The translations under genes and the position numbers were made by a program. 64,000 bases of DNA. Origin: Streptomyces albofaciens JCM 4342 (GTDB taxonomy: Bacteria > Actinomycetota > Actinomycetes > Streptomycetales > Streptomycetaceae). The notes under the pieces are model-generated. The model saw only the letters and a program-made list of their open reading frames with translations, was not told the DNA's origin and did not search any database. The stretch spans positions 4,133,501-4,197,500 of the forward strand of contig NZ_PDCM01000002.1 of NCBI RefSeq assembly GCF_008634025.1, given 5' to 3'. This document shows positions 53,440 through 62,615 of the stretch, piece after piece. The number at the start of each line of letters is the position of its first letter. Within the stretch, counting starts at the first letter, position 1.

Positions 53440-54639
53440 TCACATCGCGCAGCCCTGGCTGTCCACGGGCCGCTGGGCCGTGCGCCCCTGGGTGATGTCC
53501 GCGCGGATCTCGTCGGCGGTGAGCGCGTAACCGGTGTTGCTGTCGTCCAGGGACTTGGCGAAGACCACTCCGTAGACCTCGCCGCTCGGCGTGAGCAGCG
53601 GGCCGCCGGAGTTGCCCTGCCGGACCGTGGCGTACAGGGAGTAGACGTCGCGGGCGACCGTGCCGCGGTGGTAGATGTCCGGTCCGTCGGCCTTGATACG
53701 GCTGCGGATGCGGGCCGCGCGGACGTCGTAGCCGCCGTTCTCCGGGAACCCGGCGACGATGGCGCCCTTGCCGGTGCCCGCGGCGTTCTGCGTGAAGCGC
53801 AGCGCGGGCGCCGGCAGTGACGGCACGTCGAGCACCGCGATGTCGCGCTGCCAGTCGTACAGGACGACCTTGGCGTCGTACGTACGGCCCTCGCCGCCTA
53901 TCTGGACGGTCGGCTCCTTGACGCCGCCCACCACGTGGGCGTTGGTCATGACGCGGTGCGGCGCGAAGACGAAACCGCTGCCTTCGAGGACCTTGCCGCA
54001 GCTCGGGGCCGTGCCGACGACCTTGACGATGCTCTTGCGGGCCTGCGCCGCGACCGGGCTGTCGGCCAGCTTGGGGTCCGGGGCCGGCACCGCGTGGATC
54101 GGCTCGTTCGAGAACGGCGTGAAGACCTGCGGGAAGCCGTTCTGCGCCAGGACCGAGGAGAAGTCCTTGAACCAGGTGTTCGCCTCCTGCGGCATCACCT
54201 GGGAGACGCCGAGCAGCACCTTGGAGTTGCGGACCTCCTTGCCCAGCGTCGGCAGCGAGGTCTGGGCCAGCATGGAGCCGAGGAGCCAGGCGACCAGCAG
54301 CATCGCCAGGACATTCACCAGCGCGCCGCCCGTGGCGTCCAGGGCGCGCGCCGGTGACCAGGTGATGTATCTCCGGAGCTTGTTGCCCAGGTGGGTGGTG
54401 AGGGCCTGGCCCACCGAGGCGCACACGATCACGATGGCGACCGCCGCGATCGCCGCGAAGGTGCCCGGGGTGGCGTCATCGGTGATCTCGTTCCAGATCA
54501 CGGGCAGCACGTAGACCGCGACCAGGCCGCCTCCGAGGAAGCCGATCACGGAGAGGATGCCGACGACGAAGCCCTGGCGGTAGCCGACGACGGCGAACCA
54601 CACCGCGGCGGCCAACAGCACGATGTCCAGCACGTTCAC
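53440..54639 (-). CDS. Membrane-anchored trypsin-like serine protease (MarP-like, CvpA domain)
   Basis: This 399-residue protein has residues 1-165 as a CvpA/colicin-V-production membrane domain with four helices (NVLDIVLLAAAVWFAVVGY; GILSVIGFLGGGLVAVYV) and a periplasmic-type serine protease behind it. The triad is visible as H235 in TNAHVV, D266 in RDIAVLDV and S344 in GNSGGPL. MarP of Mycobacterium has this layout and works in acid and oxidative stress resistance through cell-wall hydrolase processing. It starts at a GTG (54639), 13 bp after the Nudix gene, and so forms an operon with it. Confidence 0.9.
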   Translation of the reverse strand: MNVLDIVLLAAAVWFAVVGYRQGFVVGILSVIGFLGGGLVAVYVLPVIWNEITDDATPGTFAAIAAVAIVIVCASVGQALTTHLGNKLRRYITWSPARALDATGGALVNVLAMLLVAWLLGSMLAQTSLPTLGKEVRNSKVLLGVSQVMPQEANTWFKDFSSVLAQNGFPQVFTPFSNEPIHAVPAPDPKLADSPVAAQARKSIVKVVGTAPSCGKVLEGSGFVFAPHRVMTNAHVVGGVKEPTVQIGGEGRTYDAKVVLYDWQRDIAVLDVPSLPAPALRFTQNAAGTGKGAIVAGFPENGGYDVRAARIRSRIKADGPDIYHRGTVARDVYSLYATVRQGNSGGPLLTPSGEVYGVVFAKSLDDSNTGYALTADEIRADITQGRTAQRPVDSQGCAM

Positions 54640-54652
54640 GCCCGACACCGTC

Positions 54653-55357
54653 TCACGCGCGCCGGTCGAGCGGGACCTGCTTGGCACGGTCCCATGGCAG
54701 CTCCCACCCCGCGTAGTGCAGGATCCGGTCAATCACGCCCGCGGTGAAACCCCAGACCAGAGCGTCCTCCACGAGGAAGGCGGGGCCGATGTGGCCGCTG
54801 GGGTGGCGGGTGGTCACCCGATGGGCGGGGTCCGTGAGATCCGCCACGGGCACCGTGAAGACCCGGGCCGTCTCGGCCTCGTCCACCGCGCCGACCGGGC
54901 TCGGCTCGCGCCACCAGCCCAGTACGGGCGTGACGACGAACCCGCTGACCGGGATGTACAGCCGCGGCAGCACGCCGAAGACCTGGACACCGGCCGGATC
55001 GAGACCGGTCTCCTCCCACGCCTCGCGCAGCGCGGCGCGCACCGGGCCCGCGCCCTCCGGGTCGCCGTCCTCGGGGTCGAGGGCGCCGCCGGGGAACGAG
55101 GGCTGTCCGGCGTGCGAGCGCAGGGTGCCCGCGCGCTCCATGAGCAGCAGCTCGGGGCCACGGTCGCCGTGCCCGAACAGGACCAGTACGGCGGACGGCC
55201 GGCCGCCGCTCTCGGGCGGCAGGAACCGGCTGAGCTGGTGGGGCTCGATCGTGGCGGCGGCACGGGCCACCGGCGCCAGCCACTGCGGCAGGCCGTCGGT
55301 GCGGACGGCCGTGTCATACGCCGCGGTCTTCGCGTACTGCTCCCGTGCGCTCGTCAT
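54653..55357 (-). CDS. Nudix hydrolase, CoA pyrophosphatase-like
   Basis: This 234-residue protein contains a Nudix box starting GGALDPEDG and ending in REAWEETGL, preceded by RSHAGQPSFPGG. The latter matches the CoA-pyrophosphatase (NudL) signature, which cleaves CoA to 3',5'-ADP and phosphopantetheine. I chose the ATG at 55357 because GAGGGGG lies six bases upstream; an ATG at 55399 would add 14 residues. In the same direction as, and just upstream of, the serine protease gene. Confidence 0.88.
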   Translation of the reverse strand: MTSAREQYAKTAAYDTAVRTDGLPQWLAPVARAAATIEPHQLSRFLPPESGGRPSAVLVLFGHGDRGPELLLMERAGTLRSHAGQPSFPGGALDPEDGDPEGAGPVRAALREAWEETGLDPAGVQVFGVLPRLYIPVSGFVVTPVLGWWREPSPVGAVDEAETARVFTVPVADLTDPAHRVTTRHPSGHIGPAFLVEDALVWGFTAGVIDRILHYAGWELPWDRAKQVPLDRRA

Positions 55358-55511
55358 ACGCGCCCCCTCAGGCCCTGGATCGGTGGGATCGATGGTCATG
55401 CGGCCGTGGCCGGTCCTATTCGGGCTGAGTCCTTTCGCGGCCGGTTCGGTTCCGCTTCCCGTATGAGCGTTTGGTACCGGGCGGGGCCGCGGGGGCGGCG
55501 CGCGGCGGTGT

Positions 55512-56756
55512 TCACCGGCCCGCCAGCGGGGGCGCGGGCTGCCCCGGATAGTCGGCCGGGGGCCGCAGCCGCTGGCCCGGCTGGCCGCCCATCTCGTACT
55601 TGAGCAGCTTCTTCGCCTTCTCCGGGTCCAGCTCGCCCTCGCCGTACGACGGGCAGTCGTGGGCGATGGGGCAGGCGCCGCAGGCGGGCTTGCGGGAGTG
55701 GCAGACCCGGCGGCCGTGGAAGACGACGCGGTGCGAGAGCATCGTCCACTCGCTCTTGGGGAAGATCTCGGCGATCTCCGCCTCGACCTTCTCCGGGTCC
55801 TGTTGCTCGGTCCAGCGGAAGCGGCGGACCAGCCGGCCGAAGTGGGTGTCGACGGTGATCCCCGGGACACCGAAGGCATTGCCCAACACGACATTGGCGG
55901 TCTTGCGGCCGACGCCCGGCAGCGTCACCAGATCCTCCAGGCGGCCGGGGACCTCGCCGTCGAAACGGTCCCGTAGCGCCGTGGAGAGGCCCAGCAGCGA
56001 CTTGGCCTTGGCCCGGAAGAAGCCGGTCGGCCGGATCAGCTCCTCCAGCCGCTCGGGCTCGGCGGCGGCCATGTCCTCCGGGGTGGGGTAGGCGGCGAAC
56101 AGGGCGGGGGTGGTCTGGTTGACCCGCAGGTCGGTGGTCTGCGCGGACAGGACCGTGGCGACCAGCAGCTCGAAGGAGTTGCGGAAGTCCAGCTCGGGGT
56201 GGGCGTACGGGTAGACCTCGGCCAGCTCGCGGTTCATCCGACGGGCGCGGCGCACCATGGCGGTACGGGACTCGGGCTTGGCGGAGGGCTTGGGGGAGGT
56301 CTTGAGGGAGGGGCTGGGGGCGGCCTTTTTGGTGGCGGTGGGGTTCTTGGTGGCGGGCTTCTTGGTGGGCGCCTTCTCGGTGGCCGTCTTTGCGGCAGTG
56401 GCCTTCTCCACGGCTGCGTTCTTGGCGGGCGCCTTCTTGGCGGCTGCCTTCTTGGCGGCGGTCTTCTTGGCCGCGGGCTTCTTCGCTGCCGTCTCCTCGG
56501 CAGTCGCCTTCTTGGCGGTCGCCTTCTTGGCGGTGGCCTTCTCGGCAGTCGCCTTCTCGGCAGCCGTCTTCTTCGCCGCCGACTTTGTCGCCGTCTTCTT
56601 CGCCGTGGCCCGCTTCGCGGCAGAGGTCCCGGTCACGGCCGTTGTGGCAGACTTTTTCCGAATCGTCGCCTTTTTCGCCGTTTCTCCGGTTTCCACCGCC
56701 TTCGCGGCCTCGGCGGGCGCCTGTTCGCCCACAGCGGAATCGCGGCCCGCGCTCAC
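55512..56756 (-). CDS. nth: Endonuclease III with a long Lys/Ala histone-like N-terminal tail
   Basis: This 414-residue DNA glycosylase/AP-lyase removes oxidised pyrimidines. The catalytic part (from about residue 170) has the helix-hairpin-helix [12 protein letters not shown] with catalytic K285, and VDTHFGRL with D303, spaced 18 apart as in E. coli Nth, then a [4Fe-4S] cluster of C-x6-C-x2-C-x5-C. Residues about 30-160 are [12 protein letters not shown] repeats, like the tail of histone H1 or actinobacterial HU, which should bind DNA non-specifically. I chose the GTG at 56756, with AGGGGG eight bases upstream; ATG or GTG starts at 56846 and 56801 have no ribosome site. Confidence 0.93.
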   Translation of the reverse strand: MSAGRDSAVGEQAPAEAAKAVETGETAKKATIRKKSATTAVTGTSAAKRATAKKTATKSAAKKTAAEKATAEKATAKKATAKKATAEETAAKKPAAKKTAAKKAAAKKAPAKNAAVEKATAAKTATEKAPTKKPATKNPTATKKAAPSPSLKTSPKPSAKPESRTAMVRRARRMNRELAEVYPYAHPELDFRNSFELLVATVLSAQTTDLRVNQTTPALFAAYPTPEDMAAAEPERLEELIRPTGFFRAKAKSLLGLSTALRDRFDGEVPGRLEDLVTLPGVGRKTANVVLGNAFGVPGITVDTHFGRLVRRFRWTEQQDPEKVEAEIAEIFPKSEWTMLSHRVVFHGRRVCHSRKPACGACPIAHDCPSYGEGELDPEKAKKLLKYEMGGQPGQRLRPPADYPGQPAPPLAGR

Positions 56757-56983
56757 TCGCTCAGCCCCCTGGTCCTGTGCTCTCACCGGCGTATTGGACA
56801 CTCGGCCAGCGTAAGGCCACCCACTGACATCCGGTCCGATCTCCATGTCGGGTGGGCCCAATCGGCCCCCTGCCGTATGGCTTGCGCCACGGGTCCGGCA
56901 TCCTTGTGATTGATCGCACTGTTTTGCATTCCGGCATGATGGGGACCAAGGTCCCTTTGAGCATGTCGACAAGGAGAGATCTC

Positions 56984-57658
56984 GTGGACGACGTTCTGCG
57001 GCGCGCACCGCTCTTCGCGGCGCTCGATGACGAGCAGGCGGCCGAGCTGCGCGCCTCGATGGGAGAGGTCACGCTCGCCCGCGGCGACGCCCTGTTCCAC
57101 GAAGGGGACCCGGGCGACCGCCTGTACGTGGTCACCGAGGGCAAGGTCAAGCTGCACCGCACCTCCCCCGACGGACGGGAGAACATGCTCGCCGTCCTCG
57201 GCCCCGGTGAGCTGATCGGCGAGCTCTCCCTCTTCGACCCGGGCCCGCGTACCGCCACCGCCACCGCACTCACCGAGGTCAAGCTGCTGGGCCTGGGCCA
57301 CGGCGACCTCCAGCCCTGGCTGAACGCCCGCCCGGAGGTCGCGACCGCCCTCCTGCGCGCCGTCGCCCGCCGCCTGCGCAAGACCAACGACCAGATGTCC
57401 GACCTGGTCTTCTCCGACGTGCCGGGCCGGGTCGCCCGTGCACTCCTGGACCTGTCGCGGCGCTTCGGCGTGCAGTCCGAGGAGGGCATCCACGTCGTGC
57501 ACGACCTCACACAGGAGGAGCTGGCCCAGCTGGTCGGCGCCTCCCGCGAGACGGTCAACAAGGCCCTCGCGGACTTCGCGGGCCGCGGCTGGCTGCGCCT
57601 GGAGGCGCGTGCGGTGATCCTGCTGGACGTGGAGCGCCTGGCGAAGCGTTCGCGCTGA
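56984..57658 (+). CDS. crp: Cyclic-nucleotide-binding regulator Crp
   Basis: This 224-residue CRP/FNR-family regulator has an N-terminal cyclic-nucleotide-binding barrel with [17 protein letters not shown] (the phosphate-binding cassette, with its arginine) and a C-terminal helix-turn-helix [21 protein letters not shown]. The sequence and length match S. coelicolor Crp, a regulator of spore germination and secondary metabolism. The GTG at 56984 is preceded by AAGGAGAG; frames upstream are not conserved. It diverges from nth by about 230 bp and ends in a strong bidirectional terminator. Confidence 0.97.
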   Translation: MDDVLRRAPLFAALDDEQAAELRASMGEVTLARGDALFHEGDPGDRLYVVTEGKVKLHRTSPDGRENMLAVLGPGELIGELSLFDPGPRTATATALTEVKLLGLGHGDLQPWLNARPEVATALLRAVARRLRKTNDQMSDLVFSDVPGRVARALLDLSRRFGVQSEEGIHVVHDLTQEELAQLVGASRETVNKALADFAGRGWLRLEARAVILLDVERLAKRSR

Positions 57659-57739
57659 CGCGCGCCGACCGCTGACGCCGCACGCCCCACCGGCCACGGA
57701 ACACCGGCCACCCCACACCGGTCACCGAACACTGGTCAC

Positions 57740-57778
57740 CGAAAGGGTCCTGCTTCCCCGAGGAGCAGGACCCTTTCG
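57740..57778. terminator. Bidirectional terminator between crp and the deiminase gene
   Basis: A perfect 15-bp inverted repeat (57740-57754 with 57764-57778, loop of 9) has AAA/TTT near the outer ends of the stem. It lies between two convergent genes and can serve both. Confidence 0.85.
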
Positions 57779-57853
57779 CGTGAAACCGGCCAACCGGCCC
57801 TACGGGACCGCGACCGCCACCGCACCCACAGATCCCTACGGCGCCCGCGGCCC

Positions 57854-58891
57854 CTACGCCGCCCACGGCAGCTGCCACGTCGCGCAGTGGATGCCGCCCC
57901 CGCCCTCCCCGACCGCGTCGATCGAGACCTGCCGGATCTCCCGACCGGGGTGCAGCTCGCGCAGGACGCCGGCGGCCCGGTCGTCGGCCCGCCGGTCGCC
58001 GAAGCGCGGCAGGACCACCACACCGTTCGCCACGCAGTAGTTCAGGTACGAGGCGAGAAACTCCGGCCCGCGCTCCCCGATCGCGTACGGGTCGGGCTCC
58101 GGCACCTCGACGATCTCCAGCCGCCTCCCCCTGGCGTCGCGGGCCCGCTCCAGGACGCCGCGGGCCTCCTCGTACACGCGCGTCCACACGTCCGGCCCGT
58201 CCCCCTGCCACGGACGGCTCAGGAGGACGGCACCGGGTGCCACGAACCGGGCGACGCTGTCGATGTGGCAGTCGGTGATGTCCTCGCCCCGTACGCCCGC
58301 CACCCAGATCACCCGCCGCGCGCCCAGCAGGCGTTTCAGTTCCGCCTCGATCCCGGCCCGTGTCATGCCGGGGTTGCGGTTGTCGTTGACCAGGGAACTC
58401 TCGGTGACGAGCAGGGTCCCCTCACCGTCCGTCTCGAAGGAGCCGCCCTCGGCGGTCATCCCGGCGTCGATACGGGTGATGCCCTCGTGCTCCAGCAGCC
58501 GGCGGGCCACCCGGCCGTCATTCGGGTGGCGCTGCTTGCCGCCCCAGCCGTTGAAGTGGAAATCGACGCCCCTACGGGCGGCGTCCGGGGGCGCGCCCGG
58601 CCGGCTGACGACGACCGGGCCGGTGTCCCGTATCCACAGGTCGTCGACCGGGACGGGTACGACCTCCACCGCCGCGCCGCACGCCCGTCGGGCCCGTATC
58701 TCCTCCTCGGGTCCCGCCAGCAGCGTGACCGGCTCGTACTCGGAGAGCGTGCGCGCCAGCCGGGCGATGTCGCGCTGCACGTCGGGAGCCCGGTCGCCCC
58801 ACAGGGAGTCGGACGGCGGCCAGGCGAGGTACATCCGGGCGTGCGGCTCCCACTCGGCAGGCATGCGCATGACCGATCCTCGGGTCCTCAT
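57854..58891 (-). CDS. Agmatine deiminase / porphyromonas-type peptidylarginine deiminase family
   Basis: This 345-residue guanidino-group-modifying enzyme has the family signature EWEPHARMYLAWP at the start, DDLWIRDTGP, NGWGGKQ, the acidic EGGSFETDG, CHIDS with the active histidine, and G-G-G-I-H-C-A-T with the catalytic cysteine at C336. It should convert agmatine to N-carbamoylputrescine and ammonia, a step in polyamine synthesis. Start at ATG 58891 with AAGGAA upstream; ATGs at 58870 and 58864 also fit. A palindrome lies 34 bp upstream, and a TetR gene diverges, so control by that regulator is likely. Confidence 0.9.
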   Translation of the reverse strand: MRTRGSVMRMPAEWEPHARMYLAWPPSDSLWGDRAPDVQRDIARLARTLSEYEPVTLLAGPEEEIRARRACGAAVEVVPVPVDDLWIRDTGPVVVSRPGAPPDAARRGVDFHFNGWGGKQRHPNDGRVARRLLEHEGITRIDAGMTAEGGSFETDGEGTLLVTESSLVNDNRNPGMTRAGIEAELKRLLGARRVIWVAGVRGEDITDCHIDSVARFVAPGAVLLSRPWQGDGPDVWTRVYEEARGVLERARDARGRRLEIVEVPEPDPYAIGERGPEFLASYLNYCVANGVVVLPRFGDRRADDRAAGVLRELHPGREIRQVSIDAVGEGGGGIHCATWQLPWAA

Positions 58892-58924
58892 CCCGTTTCC
58901 TTCCGGCTTCCGACCCTCGCTATC

Positions 58925-58944
58925 CTGACTGAGTTTTCAGTCAG
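58925..58944. promoter_or_regulatory. Perfect palindrome, probable TetR operator
   Basis: The inverted repeat CTGACTGA-N4-TCAGTCAG lies 34 bp upstream of the deiminase start and 92 bp upstream of the TetR start. Its size and symmetry fit a TetR-family dimer site. It would allow the regulator to shut off both itself and the deiminase. Confidence 0.75.
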
Positions 58945-59035
58945 CACATCCGAACGTAGCACCCCCACCCTTCGCCCGCGACCGCATTCCGGCCACCCGT
59001 CCCGGCTCCCCGGCCACCGAGTACGGTGGTCGACT

Positions 59036-59635
59036 GTGTCCGAACGCCGAGTGCAGATCCTGGAAGCCGCGACCCGCGCCATCGCGCGGAGCGGCGTACG
59101 CGGCCTGCGGGTGGAGGAGATCGCCGCCGAGGCCGGGGTGTCCACCGGGCTGATCTACTACCACTTCGGCGGCCGCGCCGAACTGCTGCGCCGCACCCTC
59201 GACTTCATCGGCGAACGCGCCGAGCGCCACACGACGCCGGACCCGGAGACGGTGCGCCTGGCGGGCCCGCGCGCGCAGTTGGAAGAGATGCTGCTGCGCG
59301 AGCTCCAGGACACCCCCGAGATGGTGGAGAACAGCACCGCCTGGGGGGAGTTCCAGTCCAGCGCCGTCTTCGACGCCGGGCTGCGGGAGCAGTTGCGCGA
59401 GGCGACCCGGCAGTGGACGGACGACCTGGCCGACCTCGTACGGGAGGCCCAGGCCGCGGGCACGGCCGACCGCGGTGCCCCGGTGGCCGACGTGGCCGAA
59501 CGGCTCAGCGCCCTGGTGGAAGGCCTCAGCACCCGCTGGCTGAGCGGTTCGGTGTCGCTGGACCGCGCCCGTGAGCTGCTGCGCGGCGGGATCGAGCGGG
59601 AGTTGGGACCCACGGCGGACGACGACCCCGCTTAG
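59036..59635 (+). CDS. TetR-family transcriptional regulator
   Basis: This 199-residue regulator has the N-terminal helix-turn-helix RVQILEAATRAIARSGVRGLRVEEIAAEAGVSTGLIYYHFGGRAELL, typical of TetR. The C-terminal half is a ligand-binding helical domain with no recognised specificity; an aminated ligand such as agmatine or putrescine is a reasonable guess from the divergent deiminase. The GTG at 59036 is the first start in front of the HTH. Transcribed divergently from the deiminase, with a palindrome between them. Confidence 0.88.
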   Translation: MSERRVQILEAATRAIARSGVRGLRVEEIAAEAGVSTGLIYYHFGGRAELLRRTLDFIGERAERHTTPDPETVRLAGPRAQLEEMLLRELQDTPEMVENSTAWGEFQSSAVFDAGLREQLREATRQWTDDLADLVREAQAAGTADRGAPVADVAERLSALVEGLSTRWLSGSVSLDRARELLRGGIERELGPTADDDPA

Positions 59636-59678
59636 AAGCGGACGCCCCCCTTAGAAACCGTCTCCCGCCGGCTCTCAG

Positions 59679-59797
59679 ACCGGCTCAACCGGCCTACCCG
59701 TAGGTCCCCAACCGGCTCAACCGGACCGCCCGCAGATTCTCCGACCGGCTCGACCGGACCGCCCGCAGATCCTCCGACCGGCTCAACCGGCCCGCCC
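59679..59797. repeat. 33-bp tandem repeat, four copies
   Basis: ACCGGCTCAACCGGACCGCC units start at 59679, 59711, 59744 and 59777 with period 32-33. They fill the convergent gap between the TetR gene and the metallo-hydrolase gene and run up to the stop of the latter. Confidence 0.85.
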
Positions 59798-60628
59798 TCA
59801 GATCAGCCCGTGCTCCCCCAGGTAGTCCAGCTGTGCCCGTACGGACAGTTCCGCGGCGGGCCACAGCGTGCGGTCCACGTCCGCGTACACGCTCGCCACG
59901 ACCTCCGACGGCGTCCGGTGCCCGGCCTCGACCGCCGTCTCCACCTGGGCCAGCCGGTTGGCGCGGTGCGCGAGGTAGTACTCGACCGCGCCCTGCGCGT
60001 CGTTCAGTACGGGCCCGTGGCCGGGCAGCACGGTCGTGACGCCGTCGTCGACCGTCAGCGAGCGCAGCCGCCGCAGCGAGTCGAGGTAGTCGCCGAGCCG
60101 GCCGTCCGGGTGCGCGACGACGGTGGTCCCGCGGCCCAGGATCGTGTCGCCGGTCAGCACGGCGGCGTCGGCCGGGAGGTGGAAGGAGAGCGAGTCGGCG
60201 GTGTGGCCGGGGGTCGGTACGACCCGCAGTTCCAGGCCGCCGGTGGTGATCACGTCTCCGGCCGCCAGCCCCTCGTCACCGAGGCGCAGCGCCGGGTCGA
60301 GCGCCCGTACGGCCGTTCCGGTCAGCTCCGCGAAGCGCGCGGCGCCCTCGGCGTGGTCCGGGTGACCGTGCGTCAGCAGGGTCAGGCCGATCCGCTTGCC
60401 GGCCTGTCCGGCGGCGTCCACGACGGCCTTGAGGTGGGCCTCGTCCAGCGGTCCCGGGTCGATGACGACCGCCACGTCCGCGTCGGGCTCGGCGACGATC
60501 CAGGTGTTGGTGCCGTCCAGGGTCATCGGGGACGGGTTCGGCGCGAGCACGCACCGGGCGCGGTCGGTGGCGAGCCCGGCGATGGACCCGCCGCGGGGCT
60601 GACCGGGGAGGGCGGCTGCGTACGTCAT
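59798..60628 (-). CDS. Metallo-beta-lactamase-fold hydrolase
   Basis: This 276-residue hydrolase has the zinc motif T-H-G-H-P-D-H and further metal ligands in PTPGHTADS, TGDTILG and PGHGP. The C-terminal helical segment (YYLAHRANRLAQVETAVEAG) matches the LACTB2/RNase-like branch of the superfamily. The substrate is not known. Its ATG at 60628 overlaps the stop of the upstream Nudix gene (ATGA), so the two are co-translated. Confidence 0.88.
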   Translation of the reverse strand: MTYAAALPGQPRGGSIAGLATDRARCVLAPNPSPMTLDGTNTWIVAEPDADVAVVIDPGPLDEAHLKAVVDAAGQAGKRIGLTLLTHGHPDHAEGAARFAELTGTAVRALDPALRLGDEGLAAGDVITTGGLELRVVPTPGHTADSLSFHLPADAAVLTGDTILGRGTTVVAHPDGRLGDYLDSLRRLRSLTVDDGVTTVLPGHGPVLNDAQGAVEYYLAHRANRLAQVETAVEAGHRTPSEVVASVYADVDRTLWPAAELSVRAQLDYLGEHGLI

Positions 60629-61635
60629 GCGGTGGGCTCTCCCGTGGTCGTGGTCGTGGTCGTGGGTGAGGACGAAGGCGAGGTCGCGGGCGGAGGCGTG
60701 GTCATGGGCGGGTCCGGGACCGAAGCCGGGGCTTCCGGGCCCTCCGCACCCTCCGCGCCCTCCGCGGCGGCGATGTGCTTGGTGAACTCGTCGTGCCCCG
60801 GCCAGCTCAGAACGATTTCGCCGCCCTCGATCTCGGCCCGTGCCAGGACGGGCGACAGGTCCCGGCCGTCGGCCGCGGCCAGGGCCTCGGCGGCGCTCCC
60901 GTACGGCTCCAGGCTGCGCAGCGTGGAGATGGTCGGCGGCATCATCAGCAGCTCGCCGCGGTCGTACCCGGCGGCGGCTTCGGCGGGGCGGATCCACACC
61001 GTACGGTCGGCCTCGGTGGACGCGTTCCGGCAGCGCTGTCCGGCGGGCAGGGCGGCGACGAAGAACCAGGTGTCGTAGCGGCGCGGCTCGAACTCCGGCG
61101 TGATCCAGCGCGCCCAGGCGCCCAGCAGGTCGCTGCGCAGGACGAGGCCGCGGCGCTCCAGGAAGTCGGCGAAGGACAGCTCGCGGGCGACCAGTGCCGC
61201 GCGGTCCGCCTCCCAGCCGTCCCCGGTGGTGTCCTCGACCACGGTCTCCGCCGAGGCCCCGGCGAGCAGCACGCCCGCCTCCTCGAACGTCTCCCGGACG
61301 GCCGCGCAGACCACGGCCTGCGCCACGGCCTCCTCCCCGGCCCCGAAGCCGAGCCGGGCGGCCCACTCGGCCCGCGAGGGCCCGGCCCAGGCCACCGGCT
61401 TCTCGTCCCGCGCGTCGACGGACCCGCCGGGGTAGGCGTACGCGCCGCCCGCGAAGGCCATCGAGGCGCGTCTGCGCAGCATGTGGACGGCGGGGCCGCC
61501 GGTGCCGGTGTCCCGCAGCAGCAGCACGGTCGCGGCCCGGCGGGGCGCCGCCGGGGTCAGCTCACCCTGCGCGAGGGCCCGGATGCGGTCCGGCCATTCC
61601 GGCGGATACCACTGGCCGTTGGAGGTCGACGACAT
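60625..61635 (-). CDS. Nudix hydrolase, NUDT19-like
   Basis: This 336-residue protein has a split Nudix region: AYPGGSVDARDE, then a long insertion and AAVRETFEEAGVLLA. This wide spacing, together with SMAFAGGAYAYPGG, fits the NUDT19/RP2p-type CoA diphosphatases. The last 50 residues are low complexity: EGAEGAEGPEAP then a run of seven Thr, encoded by a GTGGTC simple repeat near 60640-60665. It heads a two-gene operon with the metallo-hydrolase. ATG at 61635. Confidence 0.87.
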   Translation of the reverse strand: MSSTSNGQWYPPEWPDRIRALAQGELTPAAPRRAATVLLLRDTGTGGPAVHMLRRRASMAFAGGAYAYPGGSVDARDEKPVAWAGPSRAEWAARLGFGAGEEAVAQAVVCAAVRETFEEAGVLLAGASAETVVEDTTGDGWEADRAALVARELSFADFLERRGLVLRSDLLGAWARWITPEFEPRRYDTWFFVAALPAGQRCRNASTEADRTVWIRPAEAAAGYDRGELLMMPPTISTLRSLEPYGSAAEALAAADGRDLSPVLARAEIEGGEIVLSWPGHDEFTKHIAAAEGAEGAEGPEAPASVPDPPMTTPPPATSPSSSPTTTTTTTGEPTA

Positions 61636-61830
61636 GGCCGGATGCTATGCGTTTGCGCGTGGATGTTCGAGGGGGCCCGGATATGGCGAGGCCGGGCGGC
61701 CCGGTTTCCCGGCCCGCCCGGCCCTCGAAGATCTACGGTTTCGTATGGGTACGGCACACCCGTCCGGCCTGTCGTACGGGTACGGAACACCCGCCCGACC
61801 TTCGTACGGGTACCGAATCCCCGCCCGACC

Positions 61831-62295
61831 TCAGTCCGCGACCTCGACCTGCATCTCGACCTCGACCGGCGCGTCGATCGGCAGTACGGCCACGCCCACC
61901 GCGGAGCGGGCGTGCACGCCCTTGTCGCCCAGCACCTCGCCCAGCAGCTCGCTGGCGCCGTTGATGACGCCGGGCTGGCCGGTGAAGTCGGGGGCCGAGG
62001 CGACGAAGCCGACGACCTTGACGACCCGCACGATCTTGTCGAGGTCGCCGATCACGGACTTCACGGCGGCCAGCGCGTTCAGCGCACAGGTGGCGGCCAG
62101 CTCCTTGGCCTGCTCCGGGCTGACCTCGGCGCCCACCTTGCCGGTGGCCGGCAGCGCGCCGTCCACCATCGGCAGCTGGCCGGAGGTGTGGACGTACGCG
62201 CCCGAGCGCACCGCGGGCTGGTAGGCGGCCAGCGGCGGCACCACCTGGGGCAGCTTCAGGCCCAGCTCGGCGAGCTTGTCCTCCACCGCGCTCAT
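61831..62295 (-). CDS. RidA/YjgF-family protein
   Basis: This 154-residue protein is a member of the RidA/YER057c/UK114 family, whose best-known role is hydrolysis of reactive enamine/imine intermediates. The family pattern is visible in AVRSGAYVHTSGQLP, VGFVASAPDFTGQPGVINGASELL and ARSAVGVAVLPIDAPVEVEM. The arginine needed for deaminase activity is not evident at the usual place near the C terminus, so this may be another subfamily. It starts at ATG 62295, overlapping the stop of DUF4177. Confidence 0.87.
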   Translation of the reverse strand: MSAVEDKLAELGLKLPQVVPPLAAYQPAVRSGAYVHTSGQLPMVDGALPATGKVGAEVSPEQAKELAATCALNALAAVKSVIGDLDKIVRVVKVVGFVASAPDFTGQPGVINGASELLGEVLGDKGVHARSAVGVAVLPIDAPVEVEMQVEVAD

Positions 62296-62453
62296 GCCTG
62301 CTTCTCCCGCTTCAGGTAGGCCACCAGCTGCTCGGGGTTGTTCGGCCCCGGCACGACCTGGACCAGCTCCCAGCCGTCCTCGCCCCAGGTGTCCAGAATC
62401 TGCTTGGTCGCGTGCACCAGCAGCGGCACGGTCACGTATTCCCACTTGGTCAT
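62292..62453 (-). CDS. DUF4177 family small protein
   Basis: This 53-residue protein contains M-T-K-W-E-Y-V-T-V-P and G-E-D-G-W-E-L-V-Q-V-V, the DUF4177 pattern. Function unknown. It overlaps the RidA gene by four bases (ATGA) and is co-translated with it; this pairing recurs in streptomycetes, as I recall. Confidence 0.85.
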   Translation of the reverse strand: MTKWEYVTVPLLVHATKQILDTWGEDGWELVQVVPGPNNPEQLVAYLKREKQA

Positions 62454-62615
62454 GGGGCCGAGCGTAATGCCTGTACGGGCGGGCCGCGGACGCGGCGGGC
62501 GGGGGCGGACACCGCGCGTCCCGCCCCGCGCGTGGCGCATTCGCCACGCCCCCGGCGCACAACCCGGCGACGGTCCCGTGCGTAGCCCGTACCCGGACTG
62601 GTTAGGCTCCTTGGC

